Source: JACVRW01 sp963734365 (GTDB taxonomy: Bacteria; Actinomycetota; Thermoleophilia; Solirubrobacterales; Thermoleophilaceae). From it: DNA of 64,000 bases. Of this stretch, positions 49,039 through 56,916 are shown one piece after another. The DNA lies in the NCBI GenBank assembly GCA_963734365.1, contig CAVTGV010000006.1:1-64000 (forward strand), written 5' to 3'. Every line of letters begins with the position of its first letter. The first letter of the stretch is position 1. Under the pieces are notes generated by a model. That model was not told the origin of the DNA. It did not search any database and saw only the letters and a list, made by a program, of their open reading frames with translations. The position numbers were made by a program, and so were the translations under genes.

Positions 49039-49462
49039 ACCAGATTCTCAGGCCGCCTCCCGCAGGCTGGCGCTCGAAGGCGCCGATCTTGCCCGAGTCC
49101 GGTTGGATCACCACGTCGGGGTCCCCGTTGGTCGAGAACGCGAGGAAGCGGACGGCCTCCTCGGTGCGGTTGACGATCTGGTGGGCGCCCTCCTCGCCGC
49201 GCAGGAAGGACACGACCTCCCCGGGCTCGAGATCGCGCCAGCCCTCGACGGTGCGCAGGCTGGGCCGGCCCTCGAGCACGACTACGAGCTCCTCCTCGGT
49301 GAGATGGGCGTGGTACGGGTAGGCGGCTTGCCCGGGCGGGAGGTCCCAGAGGCTCAGCCCGAGCCGCTCGGCGCCCGCCTGGCGGCTGATCCGGGCGCGC
49401 TTGCAGGTGAAGCCCTCGCCACCGCGCGGCTCGTCGAATTCCGGATTTTCGATGTTGACCAT
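48983..49462 (-). CDS. Cupin domain protein (159 aa)
   Basis: Single conserved beta-barrel cupin: AAYPYHAHLTEEELVVVLEG carries the metal-site His-x-His...Glu pattern, and GEVVSFLRGEEGAHQIVNRTEEAVRFLAFSTNG the second motif with its His. The last ~40 residues (IGAFERQPAGGGLRIWFRAEDAREYLDGEQP) form a tail seen in sugar- or phosphate-binding cupins of unknown role. It is divergent from the methylmalonyl-CoA epimerase gene with 24 bases between. Function unknown. Confidence 0.8.
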   Translation of the reverse strand: MVNIENPEFDEPRGGEGFTCKRARISRQAGAERLGLSLWDLPPGQAAYPYHAHLTEEELVVVLEGRPSLRTVEGWRDLEPGEVVSFLRGEEGAHQIVNRTEEAVRFLAFSTNGDPDVVIQPDSGKIGAFERQPAGGGLRIWFRAEDAREYLDGEQPPPG

Positions 49463-49486
49463 TGCTGGGTTGTAGCCTCAGCGGCC

Positions 49487-49900
49487 GTGTTCGGGCGGCT
49501 AGACCACATCGGTGTCGCGGTTGAGGACCTCGACGGAGCCGTCGAGCTCTACCGCGACCGGCTGGGCATGACCTTCCAGCACCGCGAGACCGTGGACGAG
49601 CAGGGGGTCGAGGCCGTGCTGCTCGGCGTGGGCGACAGTCACGTGGAGCTGCTTCGCCCGCTGGGCCCCGACACAGCCGTGGGCCGCTTCATCGAACGCA
49701 ACGGACCCGGCCTGCACCACGTGGCCTACGGGACGGACGACATCGAGCAGGCGCTCGACTCGGTCCGCTCGGCCGGGCTGCGACTGATCGACGAGGAGCC
49801 GCGCGCGGGCATTCAGGGCAGCCGCGTGGCCTTCCTGCACCCGAAGTCGACCGGCGGCGTGCTGACCGAGCTGGTCGAGGCCATGGAGGCACACCAATGA
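49487..49900 (+). CDS. mce: Methylmalonyl-CoA epimerase (137 aa)
   Basis: VOC-fold enzyme interconverting (2R)- and (2S)-methylmalonyl-CoA in propionate metabolism. RLDHIGVAVEDLDGAVELYRDRLGM (metal His), GVEAVLLGVGDSHVELLRPL with the catalytic Glu, NGPGLHHVAYGTDDIEQALDSVRSAGLRLIDEEPR and RVAFLHPKSTGGVLTELVE all match the family. GTG 49487 is the start; longer upstream frames are antisense to the cupin gene. Stop overlaps the next small gene (ATGA). Confidence 0.92.
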   Translation: MFGRLDHIGVAVEDLDGAVELYRDRLGMTFQHRETVDEQGVEAVLLGVGDSHVELLRPLGPDTAVGRFIERNGPGLHHVAYGTDDIEQALDSVRSAGLRLIDEEPRAGIQGSRVAFLHPKSTGGVLTELVEAMEAHQ

Positions 49901-50118
49901 CTGATCCCGCCCAGCGCATCGACATCGGGTTCCAGGGCGGGCAGGTCCTTCCCTGCCGTGTGTCCATGGAGTCCTACCAGGGCCTGCGCAAGGCGCTCGG
50001 CGACTCGAGCGCCGACCGCTGGTACGAGCTCGAGACCCAGGACTCGGAGGTCGCTCTCGACCTCTCGCAGATCGTCTACGTGCGGCTCGACACCGAGGGA
50101 CAGAAGGTCGGCTTCTAG
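49897..50118 (+). CDS. Small conserved-looking protein, unknown (73 aa)
   Basis: Short acidic, beta-rich protein (IDIGFQGGQVLPCRVSMESY, then WYELETQDSEVALDLSQIVYVRLDTEGQKVGF). The two blocks suggest a small five-strand barrel like LSm/Hfq or related nucleotide- or RNA-binding folds, but no motif proves it. It is coupled to the methylmalonyl-CoA epimerase by an ATGA overlap, so it is real and co-translated. Function unknown. Confidence 0.7.
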   Translation: MTDPAQRIDIGFQGGQVLPCRVSMESYQGLRKALGDSSADRWYELETQDSEVALDLSQIVYVRLDTEGQKVGF

Positions 50119-50146
50119 CGTCGCCGTCAGCCTGCGCGCGCTCGAC

Positions 50147-50617
50147 ATGCGCGTGCTGCGTCTCCTGCGCACGAAGGGTCACACACCGGCCGTGGAGGCC
50201 GCTGTCGTGGCCCTTGCCCGAGCGGGGGAGAACGGCATCCTGTGGCACGGGCTCGCCGCGTCTGGAGCCGTCCTGCAGCCCGCACGGCGTCCCGTGCACC
50301 TCCGGGCCATCGCCGCGGTGCTGTCCACGCTCGTGGTCAACACGGCGGTGAAGGCGCTGGTCCGCCGGGCGCGCCCGGCGCTCGCGGACCTGCCGGCGCT
50401 CACGCCCGTGCTGTCCGGGCGCTCCTACCCCTCCGCGCACTCGTCCACGTCGTTTGCGGGGGCGCGCATCCTGTCCCAGGCCCTGCCCGCCGGACCGCTG
50501 TACGCGCTGGCGATGGCGATGGCCGCCTCGCGCCCCTATCTGGGCGTGCACTACCCCTCGGACGTGGTGGCGGGCGCCCTGCTCGGCGACGCCATGGGAA
50601 GGCTGATGGGCGAGTGA
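50147..50617 (+). CDS. PAP2 family phosphatase, membrane-bound (156 aa)
   Basis: Lipid-phosphate phosphatase or haloperoxidase-fold membrane enzyme. The three phosphatase motifs are present: KALVRRARP (C1), SYPSAHSSTSFAG (C2, catalytic His) and SRPYLGVHYPSDVVAG (C3, nucleophile His). Two hydrophobic segments (LRAIAAVLSTLVVNTAV and LYALAMAMAA) are visible. ATG 50147 is chosen; the frame is open upstream and a few extra residues are possible. The stop overlaps the ychF GTG. Likely acts on an isoprenoid or glycerolipid phosphate. Confidence 0.85.
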   Translation: MRVLRLLRTKGHTPAVEAAVVALARAGENGILWHGLAASGAVLQPARRPVHLRAIAAVLSTLVVNTAVKALVRRARPALADLPALTPVLSGRSYPSAHSSTSFAGARILSQALPAGPLYALAMAMAASRPYLGVHYPSDVVAGALLGDAMGRLMGE

Positions 50618-51696
50618 AGGTCGGGATCGTCGGGCTGCCCAACGCCGGCAAGTCCTCGCTGTTCAACGCGTTGACCCGGGCCGGCGCCTCGGCGGCCAAC
50701 TACCCGTTCACCACCGTCGAGCCCAACGTCGCCGTGGTGGGAGTGCCCGACGACCGCCTGGAGCGCGTGGCCGAGACCGTGGGCGCCCGGCCCGTGGTGC
50801 ACGAGACGATCGAATTTCACGACATCGCCGGTCTCGTGCGGGGGGCCCACGAGGGAGAGGGGCTCGGCAACCGCTTCCTGGCCAACATCAGGGAGACCGA
50901 CGCGATCCTGCACGTGGTGCGCGTACACGACGACGCCCAGGTGGTGCACCCCGAGGGCCGGGTGGACCCGCTGGCCGACGCCGAGACGGTCGAGACCGAG
51001 TTGCTGTTCGCCGACCTCGAGCAGGCCGAGCGGCGCCTGGAGCGAGTGGCCAAGCAGGCCAAGTCACTCGACAAGGTCGCGGTGGCCGAGGAGCGCTGGC
51101 TGCGGCAGGTGGTCGAGGCCCTGCGTGAGGGGCGCGCGGTGCGCACGGTGCCCGAGCCCGAGAACGCTCCCGGCGCAGCCGTGCGGCTGTCGGCCCTCAC
51201 CTCGAAGCCCGTGCTGTACGTGGCCAACGTGGCCGAGGGCGAGCCGCTCGAGCCGCCGCCCGTGCTGGCCGAGCACGCACGCGAGCGCGGCGCGCGGGCG
51301 GCGGCGGTGAGCGCCCGGCTCGACTCCGAGCTGTCCGAGCTCGAGGACGACGAGGCCGCGGCCATGCGCGACGAGCTCGGCGTGGCCGAGTCGGGGCTCG
51401 AGACGGTGATCCGCGAGGCGTTCGCGCTGCTCCACCTGATCCAGTTCTTCACCGCCGGACAGGACGCCGAGGCGCGGGCCTACGCCATCCCGCGCGGCAC
51501 GACGGCGCGGCGCGCGGCCGGGACGGTGCACACGGACATGGAGCGCGGCTTCGTGGCCGCCGAGATCACGCCCTGGGCGGCCCTGATCGAGGTGGGCGGC
51601 TACAACCAGGCGCGCGAGCGAGCGCTGCAGCGCATCGAGGGGCGCGACTACGTCATGCAGGACGGCGACGTGGCGACGTTCCGCTTCACGCGCTGA
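50614..51696 (+). CDS. ychF: Redox-regulated ribosome-associated ATPase YchF (360 aa)
   Basis: Obg-like P-loop NTPase binding ribosomes and ATP. G1 GLPNAGKSS (7-15), G2 YPFTTVEPN, G3 DIAGLVRGAHEGEGLGN, the coiled-coil insertion (ETELLFADLEQAERRLERVAKQAKSLDK), the ATP-specificity region SKPVLYVANV (NVAE in place of NKxD) and the C-terminal TGS domain (TAGQDAEARAYAIPRGTTARRAAGTVHTDMERGFVAAEITPW...DYVMQDGDVATFRF). GTG 50614 overlaps the PAP2 stop (GTGA). Length and motifs are standard. Confidence 0.95.
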   Translation: MKVGIVGLPNAGKSSLFNALTRAGASAANYPFTTVEPNVAVVGVPDDRLERVAETVGARPVVHETIEFHDIAGLVRGAHEGEGLGNRFLANIRETDAILHVVRVHDDAQVVHPEGRVDPLADAETVETELLFADLEQAERRLERVAKQAKSLDKVAVAEERWLRQVVEALREGRAVRTVPEPENAPGAAVRLSALTSKPVLYVANVAEGEPLEPPPVLAEHARERGARAAAVSARLDSELSELEDDEAAAMRDELGVAESGLETVIREAFALLHLIQFFTAGQDAEARAYAIPRGTTARRAAGTVHTDMERGFVAAEITPWAALIEVGGYNQARERALQRIEGRDYVMQDGDVATFRFTR

Positions 51697-51703
51697 CGCG
51701 TTC

Positions 51704-51738
51704 TGGCCGAAATCGTCTGGTTGTTGTCATTGCGGCCA
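51704..51738 (+). promoter_or_regulatory. Candidate GlxA-type operator (TGGCCG...CGGCCA)
   Basis: TGGCCG (51704-51709) and its inverse CGGCCA (51733-51738) lie 29 bases apart start to start, 27 bases before the regulator ATG, with TTGTTGTCATT between them. The position fits an autoregulatory site of the AraC-type protein downstream. Inferred from symmetry and place. Confidence 0.45.
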
Positions 51739-51764
51739 AGACCGGCAAGCGCGACCATGGGCCC

Positions 51765-52727
51765 ATGCGGCGCGTGGTGATCGTCACCTACCCCGGTGTG
51801 CAGACCCTCGATGTCACCGGGCCGGCCGAGGTCTTCCGGACGGCCACCGCGATCGCGGGGGACGGCGGCTACGAGCTCGAGCCGGTCGCGCCGAGTCCCG
51901 GCCCGCTTGCGACCTCCTCGGTGCCGCTGTTCGTGGAGCGCGGGATTGCGGACTGCCATGGCCCGATCGACACGCTGATCGTGGCCGGCGGCACGGGCTC
52001 GCGCCCCGCGCAGGACGATCCCGAGCTGATCGACTGGCTGCGCGCGGCCGCGGAGCGCTCGAGGCGCGTGACCTCGGTCTGCACCGGAGCCCTCATCCTC
52101 GCCCGCGCCGGTCTGCTCGACGGGCGCCGGGCCACCACGCACTGGGCGTGGTGCGACTACCTGGCGTCCCGCTACCCCGCGGTACGGGTGGAGCCACGGC
52201 CCATCTTCGTCCGGGACGGCAACGTGGCCACCTCGGCGGGAGTCACCGCCGGCATGGACCTGGCCCTGGCACTGGTGGAGGACGACCTCGGCCCCGAGGT
52301 GGCGCTGGAGGTTGCGCGCTGGCTCGTGCTCTTCCTGCGCCGGCCCGGCGGCCAGTCGCAGTTCAGTGCCCAGCTCGCGGCGCAGACCGCGGAGCGGGCG
52401 CCGTTGCGCGAGCTGCAGGCCTGGATACCCGATCACCTCGCCGAGGACCTGAGCGTGCCCGCGCTGGCCCGGCGCGCCTGCATGAGCGAGCGCAACTTCG
52501 CGCGGGCCTTCCGGCGCGAGACCGGGCGAACCCCCGCGGCCTACGTGGAGGCGGCGCGCGTAGAGCGGGCTCGGATCGGGCTCGAGAGCGGCGATCTTCC
52601 CGTGGACGCACTCGCCCGCCAGGTGGGCTTCGGAACCGTCGAGACCCTGCGGCGCGCCTTTCGCCGCCGGCTGGGCGTGAGCCCTGCCGACTACAGGAGC
52701 CGCTTCCGTCCGCGGACGGCGGCCTGA
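51765..52727 (+). CDS. GlxA-family AraC-type regulator with DJ-1/PfpI domain (320 aa)
   Basis: Transcription factor: N-terminal DJ-1/PfpI sensor (RRVVIVTYPGVQTLDVTGPAEVF; nucleophile-position Cys106 in SVCTGALILARAGLLDGRRATTHW) and C-terminal double HTH of the AraC family (LSVPALARRACMSERNFARAFRRETGRTPAAYVEAARVERARIGLE ... VGFGTVETLRRAFRRRLGVSPADYRSRF). Such regulators control catabolic or detoxification genes in response to small metabolites. A DJ-1-family gene starts 17 bases after its stop, a common regulator-enzyme pair. Confidence 0.92.
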   Translation: MRRVVIVTYPGVQTLDVTGPAEVFRTATAIAGDGGYELEPVAPSPGPLATSSVPLFVERGIADCHGPIDTLIVAGGTGSRPAQDDPELIDWLRAAAERSRRVTSVCTGALILARAGLLDGRRATTHWAWCDYLASRYPAVRVEPRPIFVRDGNVATSAGVTAGMDLALALVEDDLGPEVALEVARWLVLFLRRPGGQSQFSAQLAAQTAERAPLRELQAWIPDHLAEDLSVPALARRACMSERNFARAFRRETGRTPAAYVEAARVERARIGLESGDLPVDALARQVGFGTVETLRRAFRRRLGVSPADYRSRFRPRTAA

Positions 52728-52743
52728 CCCGGGAGGAAGTCCC

Positions 52744-53379
52744 ATGAAGATCGCCATCCCCCTGTACACGGGCTTCACCGCCCTCGATGCCGTGGGCCCC
52801 TATGAGGTGCTCTCGCGCCTGCCGGGGGCGTCGGTCACCTGGCTGGCGGAGCAGCCGGGCCCGGTACGCACCGACAACGACATGCTCGCCCTGCAGGCCG
52901 ACGCCGCTTACGAGGAGCTCCCTGACCCGGAGATCTTGGTGGTACCGGGCGGGTACGGCACGCGGGCGCTTCTGGACGACGAGCGTCTGCTCGACTGGAT
53001 CCGAGGCGCCCACGAGACGTCGCAGTGGACCACCTCCGTGTGCACCGGCTCGCTGCTGCTGGGCGCCGCCGGCGTGCTCGATGGCCTCGAGGCCACGAGC
53101 CACTGGCTCGATCTCGACACGCTCGAGCAGTTTGGGGCGCGGCCCAGCCGCAACCGTGTGGTCGAGCAGGGCAAGGTGATCACCGCGGCCGGAGTGTCGT
53201 CCGGGATCGACATGGGGCTGACACTGGCCGCCCGGGTGGCCGGGCCCGAGGTGGCCCAGGCGATCCAGCTCGGGATCGAGTACGACCCGCAACCGCCCTT
53301 CGACGCCGGCGCCGAGCACAAGGCCCCGCCGGAGACGGTTGAGCTGCTGCGCGGGCTCGCCGCGGCCAGGGGGAGTTGA
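52744..53379 (+). CDS. DJ-1/PfpI family protein, isonitrile-hydratase-like (211 aa)
   Basis: Single-domain glutamine-amidotransferase-like fold: KIAIPLYTGFTALDAVGPYEVLSRLPGA, LVVPGGYGTRALLDD, nucleophile Cys100 in TTSVCTGSLLLGAAGVLDGLEATSHW, and GVSSGIDMGLTLAARVAG. This layout matches isonitrile hydratase (InhA)-type and ThiJ/PfpI proteins. A GGGAGGAAG ribosome-binding site precedes the ATG. Follows, and is probably controlled by, the GlxA-type regulator. Substrate not identifiable. Confidence 0.88.
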   Translation: MKIAIPLYTGFTALDAVGPYEVLSRLPGASVTWLAEQPGPVRTDNDMLALQADAAYEELPDPEILVVPGGYGTRALLDDERLLDWIRGAHETSQWTTSVCTGSLLLGAAGVLDGLEATSHWLDLDTLEQFGARPSRNRVVEQGKVITAAGVSSGIDMGLTLAARVAGPEVAQAIQLGIEYDPQPPFDAGAEHKAPPETVELLRGLAAARGS

Positions 53380-53380
53380 T

Positions 53381-53396
53381 TGCCCCGTCTGGGGCA
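53381..53396 (+). terminator. Short hairpin after the DJ-1 gene
   Basis: TGCCCC (53381-53386) pairs with GGGGCA (53391-53396) around a 4-base loop, directly after the DJ-1 gene stop. No T-run; weak terminator or chance. Confidence 0.3.
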
Positions 53397-53447
53397 GCGC
53401 GGTACCTTGAGGGCGCCACCACACCCAACGCCGGAGGCCCTCTTCCG

Positions 53448-53819
53448 ATGACCCGCTCGCTTCGCCGTTCCTGCCTTCCCCTCGCCATCCTCGCGGCCTG
53501 CGCCGCACTCGCCCCGGCGGCTTCGGCGTCGGTACCCGCCCAGGCCTCGAAGAGCTGCGACATCGGCACCGGGCGGGGCTACGGGACCACCTACGTGACC
53601 CGGATCAGCGTCAGCGGCGGTCCCACCTGCCGCGGTGCCAGGAAGCTCATCAAGTCCTTCCACGCCTGCCGGCCGGGCAAGCGCGGCCGCTGCTCGCGGG
53701 TGGCGGGCTACCGCTGCAGCGAGAACCGATTCAACCCCTCACGGTTCTCCTACGACTCGAAGGTCACCTGCCGCAAGGGCGGGCGGACGGTCAAGCACAC
53801 GTACACCCAGAACGTCTAG
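53448..53819 (+). CDS. Secreted small cysteine-containing protein (123 aa)
   Basis: Sec signal at the N-terminus (RRSCLPLAILAACAALAPAASASV). The mature ~95 residues are basic with several cysteines spaced through CDIGTGRGYGTTYVTRISVSGGPTCRGARKLIKSFHACRPGKRGRCSRVAGYRCSENRF regions, likely disulfide-bonded. The ATG at 53448 gives a clean signal peptide, and GGAGG lies upstream. The family is common as short exported proteins in Solirubrobacter-like genomes; role unknown. It converges on the SGNH gene, with 4 bases between stops. Confidence 0.75.
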   Translation: MTRSLRRSCLPLAILAACAALAPAASASVPAQASKSCDIGTGRGYGTTYVTRISVSGGPTCRGARKLIKSFHACRPGKRGRCSRVAGYRCSENRFNPSRFSYDSKVTCRKGGRTVKHTYTQNV

Positions 53820-53823
53820 TTAT

Positions 53824-54861
53824 CTAGCCGCCGAAGTCCCGCTCGACCGCCTCCATGACCGCGTCCGCGGCCAGCTCGGCGCCCTGCCCGTTGAGATGGA
53901 TGCCGTCCGGCTCGCGGACGATCTGGCGGCGGCCGTCCACCTCCATGGCGTCGCGATAGCGCCCACCCGGGGTGAACAGCTCGTCCATGTCGAGCACCCG
54001 CACCTGGGCGCGGTACGGCTGGGCCGCCACCTCGATCGCCGCGTTCACGGCGCGGGCCACCTCCTGGCGGTCCTTGTCCCGTGGCGCCGGCAGGGTCAGC
54101 CAGTACACGCGTGCCCGCCCGCCGCGCCGGTAGGTGTTCATCATGCGCCGCACCCGGTACGCGTAGGCCGCCGCCCAGCCGGCGTCGCAGCAACGAAGTG
54201 ACTCGCCCCCGGGGCCGGGCAGGTCGAAGCCCTCGTTGGCTCCGATGAAGACCACCACCGCGTCGGGCTTGCGCTCGGTGGCCTGCTGGGTGGACAGCTT
54301 GCCCCAGTCCACCAGGCCGGTCTTCGAGATCCCCGTGCCCACGTGGGGGTCGCGCTGCACCTCCACGTCCCCGCCGGCGTCGGCGTAGCGGCGGGCCATC
54401 TCCACGTCGAGCGGCATCGCCAGCGAGTCCCCCGTCACGAGCAGGGTGCCGAGCCGGCCGGCGGCGGGTCGGGCACCCAGCTCGGCCGGGTCGAAGGAGG
54501 AGGGTGGGACCGCGGGCACCCCGCGCGCACCGCCCGCGGCGGGGGCCGAGTCGCCGAAGCCGCCCTGATCGCCCACGCCGTCGTCCTCGAGGAAGGCCAG
54601 AGCGTCGTCGGTCCATTCGTCGAAGGGCAGGCGGTCCGCGATCCAGCCGGCGGGGGCGCCCACGGCGAGCGTGAGCTCCCGCGCCACACCCGGGTCCATC
54701 TCCTCTCCCGCCGAGCGGATCGAGGAGCCCTCGAACAGCGCCAGCAGCAGCACGGCGATCAGCACCGCCGTGACCGCATGGCGTGCGGTGAGGCGCCGTC
54801 CCTTGGGCGTCGGCGGTATGGGCGGCTCGGGGCTCGTCGGGTAGTAGGGCGTCTCGGCCAC
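53824..54861 (-). CDS. Membrane-anchored SGNH/GDSL hydrolase, DUF459-like (345 aa)
   Basis: Probably an extracytoplasmic acyl-esterase or acyltransferase. Residues 1-24 are cytosolic, Pro-rich; one helix (AVTAVLIAVLLLALFEG, 29-45) anchors it. The SGNH domain has Ser146 in TGDSLAMPL (block I), GTGISKTGLVDW, Asn209 in FIGANEGFD (block III), the paired CC in LRCCDAGWAAAYAYRVRRMM and the catalytic pair DGIHLN (block V). DUF459 members pair with MBOAT acyltransferases to O-acylate surface polymers. It is 3 bases downstream of the MBOAT gene and paralogous to the protein at 56879-58126. Confidence 0.85.
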   Translation of the reverse strand: MAETPYYPTSPEPPIPPTPKGRRLTARHAVTAVLIAVLLLALFEGSSIRSAGEEMDPGVARELTLAVGAPAGWIADRLPFDEWTDDALAFLEDDGVGDQGGFGDSAPAAGGARGVPAVPPSSFDPAELGARPAAGRLGTLLVTGDSLAMPLDVEMARRYADAGGDVEVQRDPHVGTGISKTGLVDWGKLSTQQATERKPDAVVVFIGANEGFDLPGPGGESLRCCDAGWAAAYAYRVRRMMNTYRRGGRARVYWLTLPAPRDKDRQEVARAVNAAIEVAAQPYRAQVRVLDMDELFTPGGRYRDAMEVDGRRQIVREPDGIHLNGQGAELAADAVMEAVERDFGG

Positions 54862-54864
54862 GGC

Positions 54865-56256
54865 TCAGAACTGGAAGTAGATGAAGGGGGGAACCCCGCC
54901 GCTGGGCACGGTAGCGCCCACCACTGCCACCACGAAGGCGAGGGCCAGGCCGAGCGCCGGGGCGGGGAGCGCCGCGGCCCGCACACGCAGCCGCTCCATC
55001 GGATCGGGGGGCAGGAGCTGGAAGCCGATCACCACCGCGACCGCCGCCACGGTGAGCGGGGCCCAGAGCGTGGCCGGTCCCGGATCGAAGAGCTGGCCCA
55101 CGAAGGTGACGGCGAGGTCCAGGCTCTCGGTGCGGAACAGGATCCAGCCGAACACCACGACGTTGAAGACGATCAGCCAGCGGACCCACGCGGGTGCGCT
55201 GACCCGCCCCCTCAGCTGGTGCTCGATCACGAGCGCCACGCCGTGGAGGGTTCCCCACAGAACGAAGCCCCAGGCCGCCCCGTGCCAGAGGCCGCCGAGC
55301 ACCATCGTGATCATCAGGTTGCGGGCCGTCTTCAACTTCCCGCCGCGGTTGCCCCCGAGCGGGATGTAGAGGAAGTCGCGCAGGAAGCGCGACAGCGTCA
55401 TGTGCCAGCGCTGCCAGAAGTCGCGGAAGCTCGTGGCCCGGTAGGGGCAGTTGAAGTTCTGCGGGAACACGAAGCCCATCAGCAGCGCCACCCCGATCGC
55501 GATGTCGGTGTAGCCCGAGAAGTCGCAGTAGATCTGGGCCGCATACGCGTAGGCGGCCAGCGCCACGTCGGGCGCCGAATAGGCCTCGGGCACCCCGAAC
55601 ACCGGGTCCACGATCTCGCGGGCCAGGTAGTCGGCCAGGGCCACCTTCTTGACCAGGCCGATGGCGATCAACACCACGCCGGCGCCCACGGCCACGTTGC
55701 GCGGGTCACGCGGGCTGGCCAGCTGCGGGATGAACTCGCGCGCCCGCACGATCGGCCCGGCCACCACGTGGGGGAAGAAGGAGAGATAGAGCGCGAAGTC
55801 GATCGTCGACGCGGGCCGCAGCAGGCCGCGCTTGACGTCCACCACGTAGGAGATCGCCTGGAACGTGATGAACGACAGGCCGATCGGCAGCGCCAGGGTC
55901 AGCAGGGGCAGCGGCATCCCCAGGCCGATCGAATCGAGGAACCCCCCGATCTCGTCCGCGAAGAAGCCGTAGTACTTGAAGAGGCCGAGCGCGCCCAGGT
56001 CCACGGCCACCGTGGCGGCCATTATCTGCGTGCGCCTGCGATCCTCTGACGCCCGCACCACGAGCACCGCACCGATCTGATTGGCGAGGGTTATACCTGC
56101 GAGGAGCAGGGCGTAGCGGGGGCTCGCGGCGGCGTAGAAGATGTAACTCGCAACGAGGATGAACGGCTTCCAGAGGTGCGGGCGGGGCATCAGGAGCCAC
56201 GACAGGCAGAGCACCACCGGAAAGAAGAATGCGAATTCGAAGGACGGGAATACCAC
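54865..56256 (-). CDS. MBOAT family O-acyltransferase (AlgI/DltB-like) (463 aa)
   Basis: Polytopic membrane protein moving acyl groups across the membrane to a surface acceptor. About 11 hydrophobic segments; core motifs PIGLSFITFQAISYVVDV, FFPHVVAGPIVRAREFIPQL, the first conserved His285 in RDFWQRWHMTLSRFLRDFLYIPLGGNRGG and the catalytic His325 in LGGLWHGAAWGFVLWG. This is the AlgI/PatA subgroup layout, usually O-acetyltransferase for alginate, peptidoglycan or other glycans. Downstream is an SGNH protein, the usual partner (AlgJ/PatB-like). ATG 56256 overlaps the divergent SGNH frame by 28 bases. Confidence 0.9.
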   Translation of the reverse strand: MVFPSFEFAFFFPVVLCLSWLLMPRPHLWKPFILVASYIFYAAASPRYALLLAGITLANQIGAVLVVRASEDRRRTQIMAATVAVDLGALGLFKYYGFFADEIGGFLDSIGLGMPLPLLTLALPIGLSFITFQAISYVVDVKRGLLRPASTIDFALYLSFFPHVVAGPIVRAREFIPQLASPRDPRNVAVGAGVVLIAIGLVKKVALADYLAREIVDPVFGVPEAYSAPDVALAAYAYAAQIYCDFSGYTDIAIGVALLMGFVFPQNFNCPYRATSFRDFWQRWHMTLSRFLRDFLYIPLGGNRGGKLKTARNLMITMVLGGLWHGAAWGFVLWGTLHGVALVIEHQLRGRVSAPAWVRWLIVFNVVVFGWILFRTESLDLAVTFVGQLFDPGPATLWAPLTVAAVAVVIGFQLLPPDPMERLRVRAAALPAPALGLALAFVVAVVGATVPSGGVPPFIYFQF

Positions 56257-56916
56257 GTTGCGCCAGCGCGATACTAGGTGCGCTGGCCGCCGCCACGTTG
56301 CTCGGCACAGCGGCGCCGGCCTACGGGGCCTGCGGTGGAGTCGAGCGCTTCCTGCCCGGGGATTCCCCCTCGTCCGAGCCGCCGCCGCTCGCCGTGGGCG
56401 ACTCGATCATGCTCGGCGCGGTGGACCAGCTCAGCCGCCGCGGCTTCGAGGTCGACGTGCGCGGCTGCCGCCAGTTCTCGGAGGGCCTCTCCGTGATCGC
56501 GGCGCGGCGCGCGGACCGGCACGCTGCCCGGTGTGGTGGTGATGGCGCTCGGCACCAACTGGACCGTCGAGCGCCGGCAGGTGCGCCGTGCGCTCATCAC
56601 CCTGGGTCGCAACCGCGTGCTGGGCCTCGTGACCCCCAGAGAGGTGGGCGGTGTGGCCAGCTCGGACCAGTCGGTGATGCGCGCGGCCGGGCGGCGCTGG
56701 CCGCGCCGGGTGAGGGTGCTCGACTGGGTGCGCTACAGCAGCGGGCACTGGAACTGGTTCTGGAGCGACGGCCTCCATCTCCAGCCGCGCGGCGCGCGGG
56801 CGCTCACGCGACTGGTGGCGCCGGCGCTGTCCTGGGAGCCGCCCGACTACGACGCCCCGCCTCCCGTCGATCCGGCTCTCAGCGCAGGATCCGCTCGCGG
56901 CGCAGCGTCCGGATGA
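56229..56916 (+). pseudogene. Secreted SGNH hydrolase-like gene, single frameshift
   Basis: Starts ATG 56229 with a signal sequence (ASAILGALAAATLLGTAAPAYGACGG) and SGNH block I PLAVGDSIMLGAVDQLSRRGFEVDV. Near 56510, in a GCG-rich run, the frame shifts by one base: the next frame continues GTLPGVVVMALGTNWTVERRQVRRALITLGRNRVLGLV (block III), VRVLDWVRYSSGHWNWFWSDGLHLQPRGARAL (block V), ending at 56916. Restored it is a complete ~225-residue DUF459-like SGNH protein. It is divergent from the MBOAT gene and converges on another SGNH gene, overlapping by 38 bases. Confidence 0.7.
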
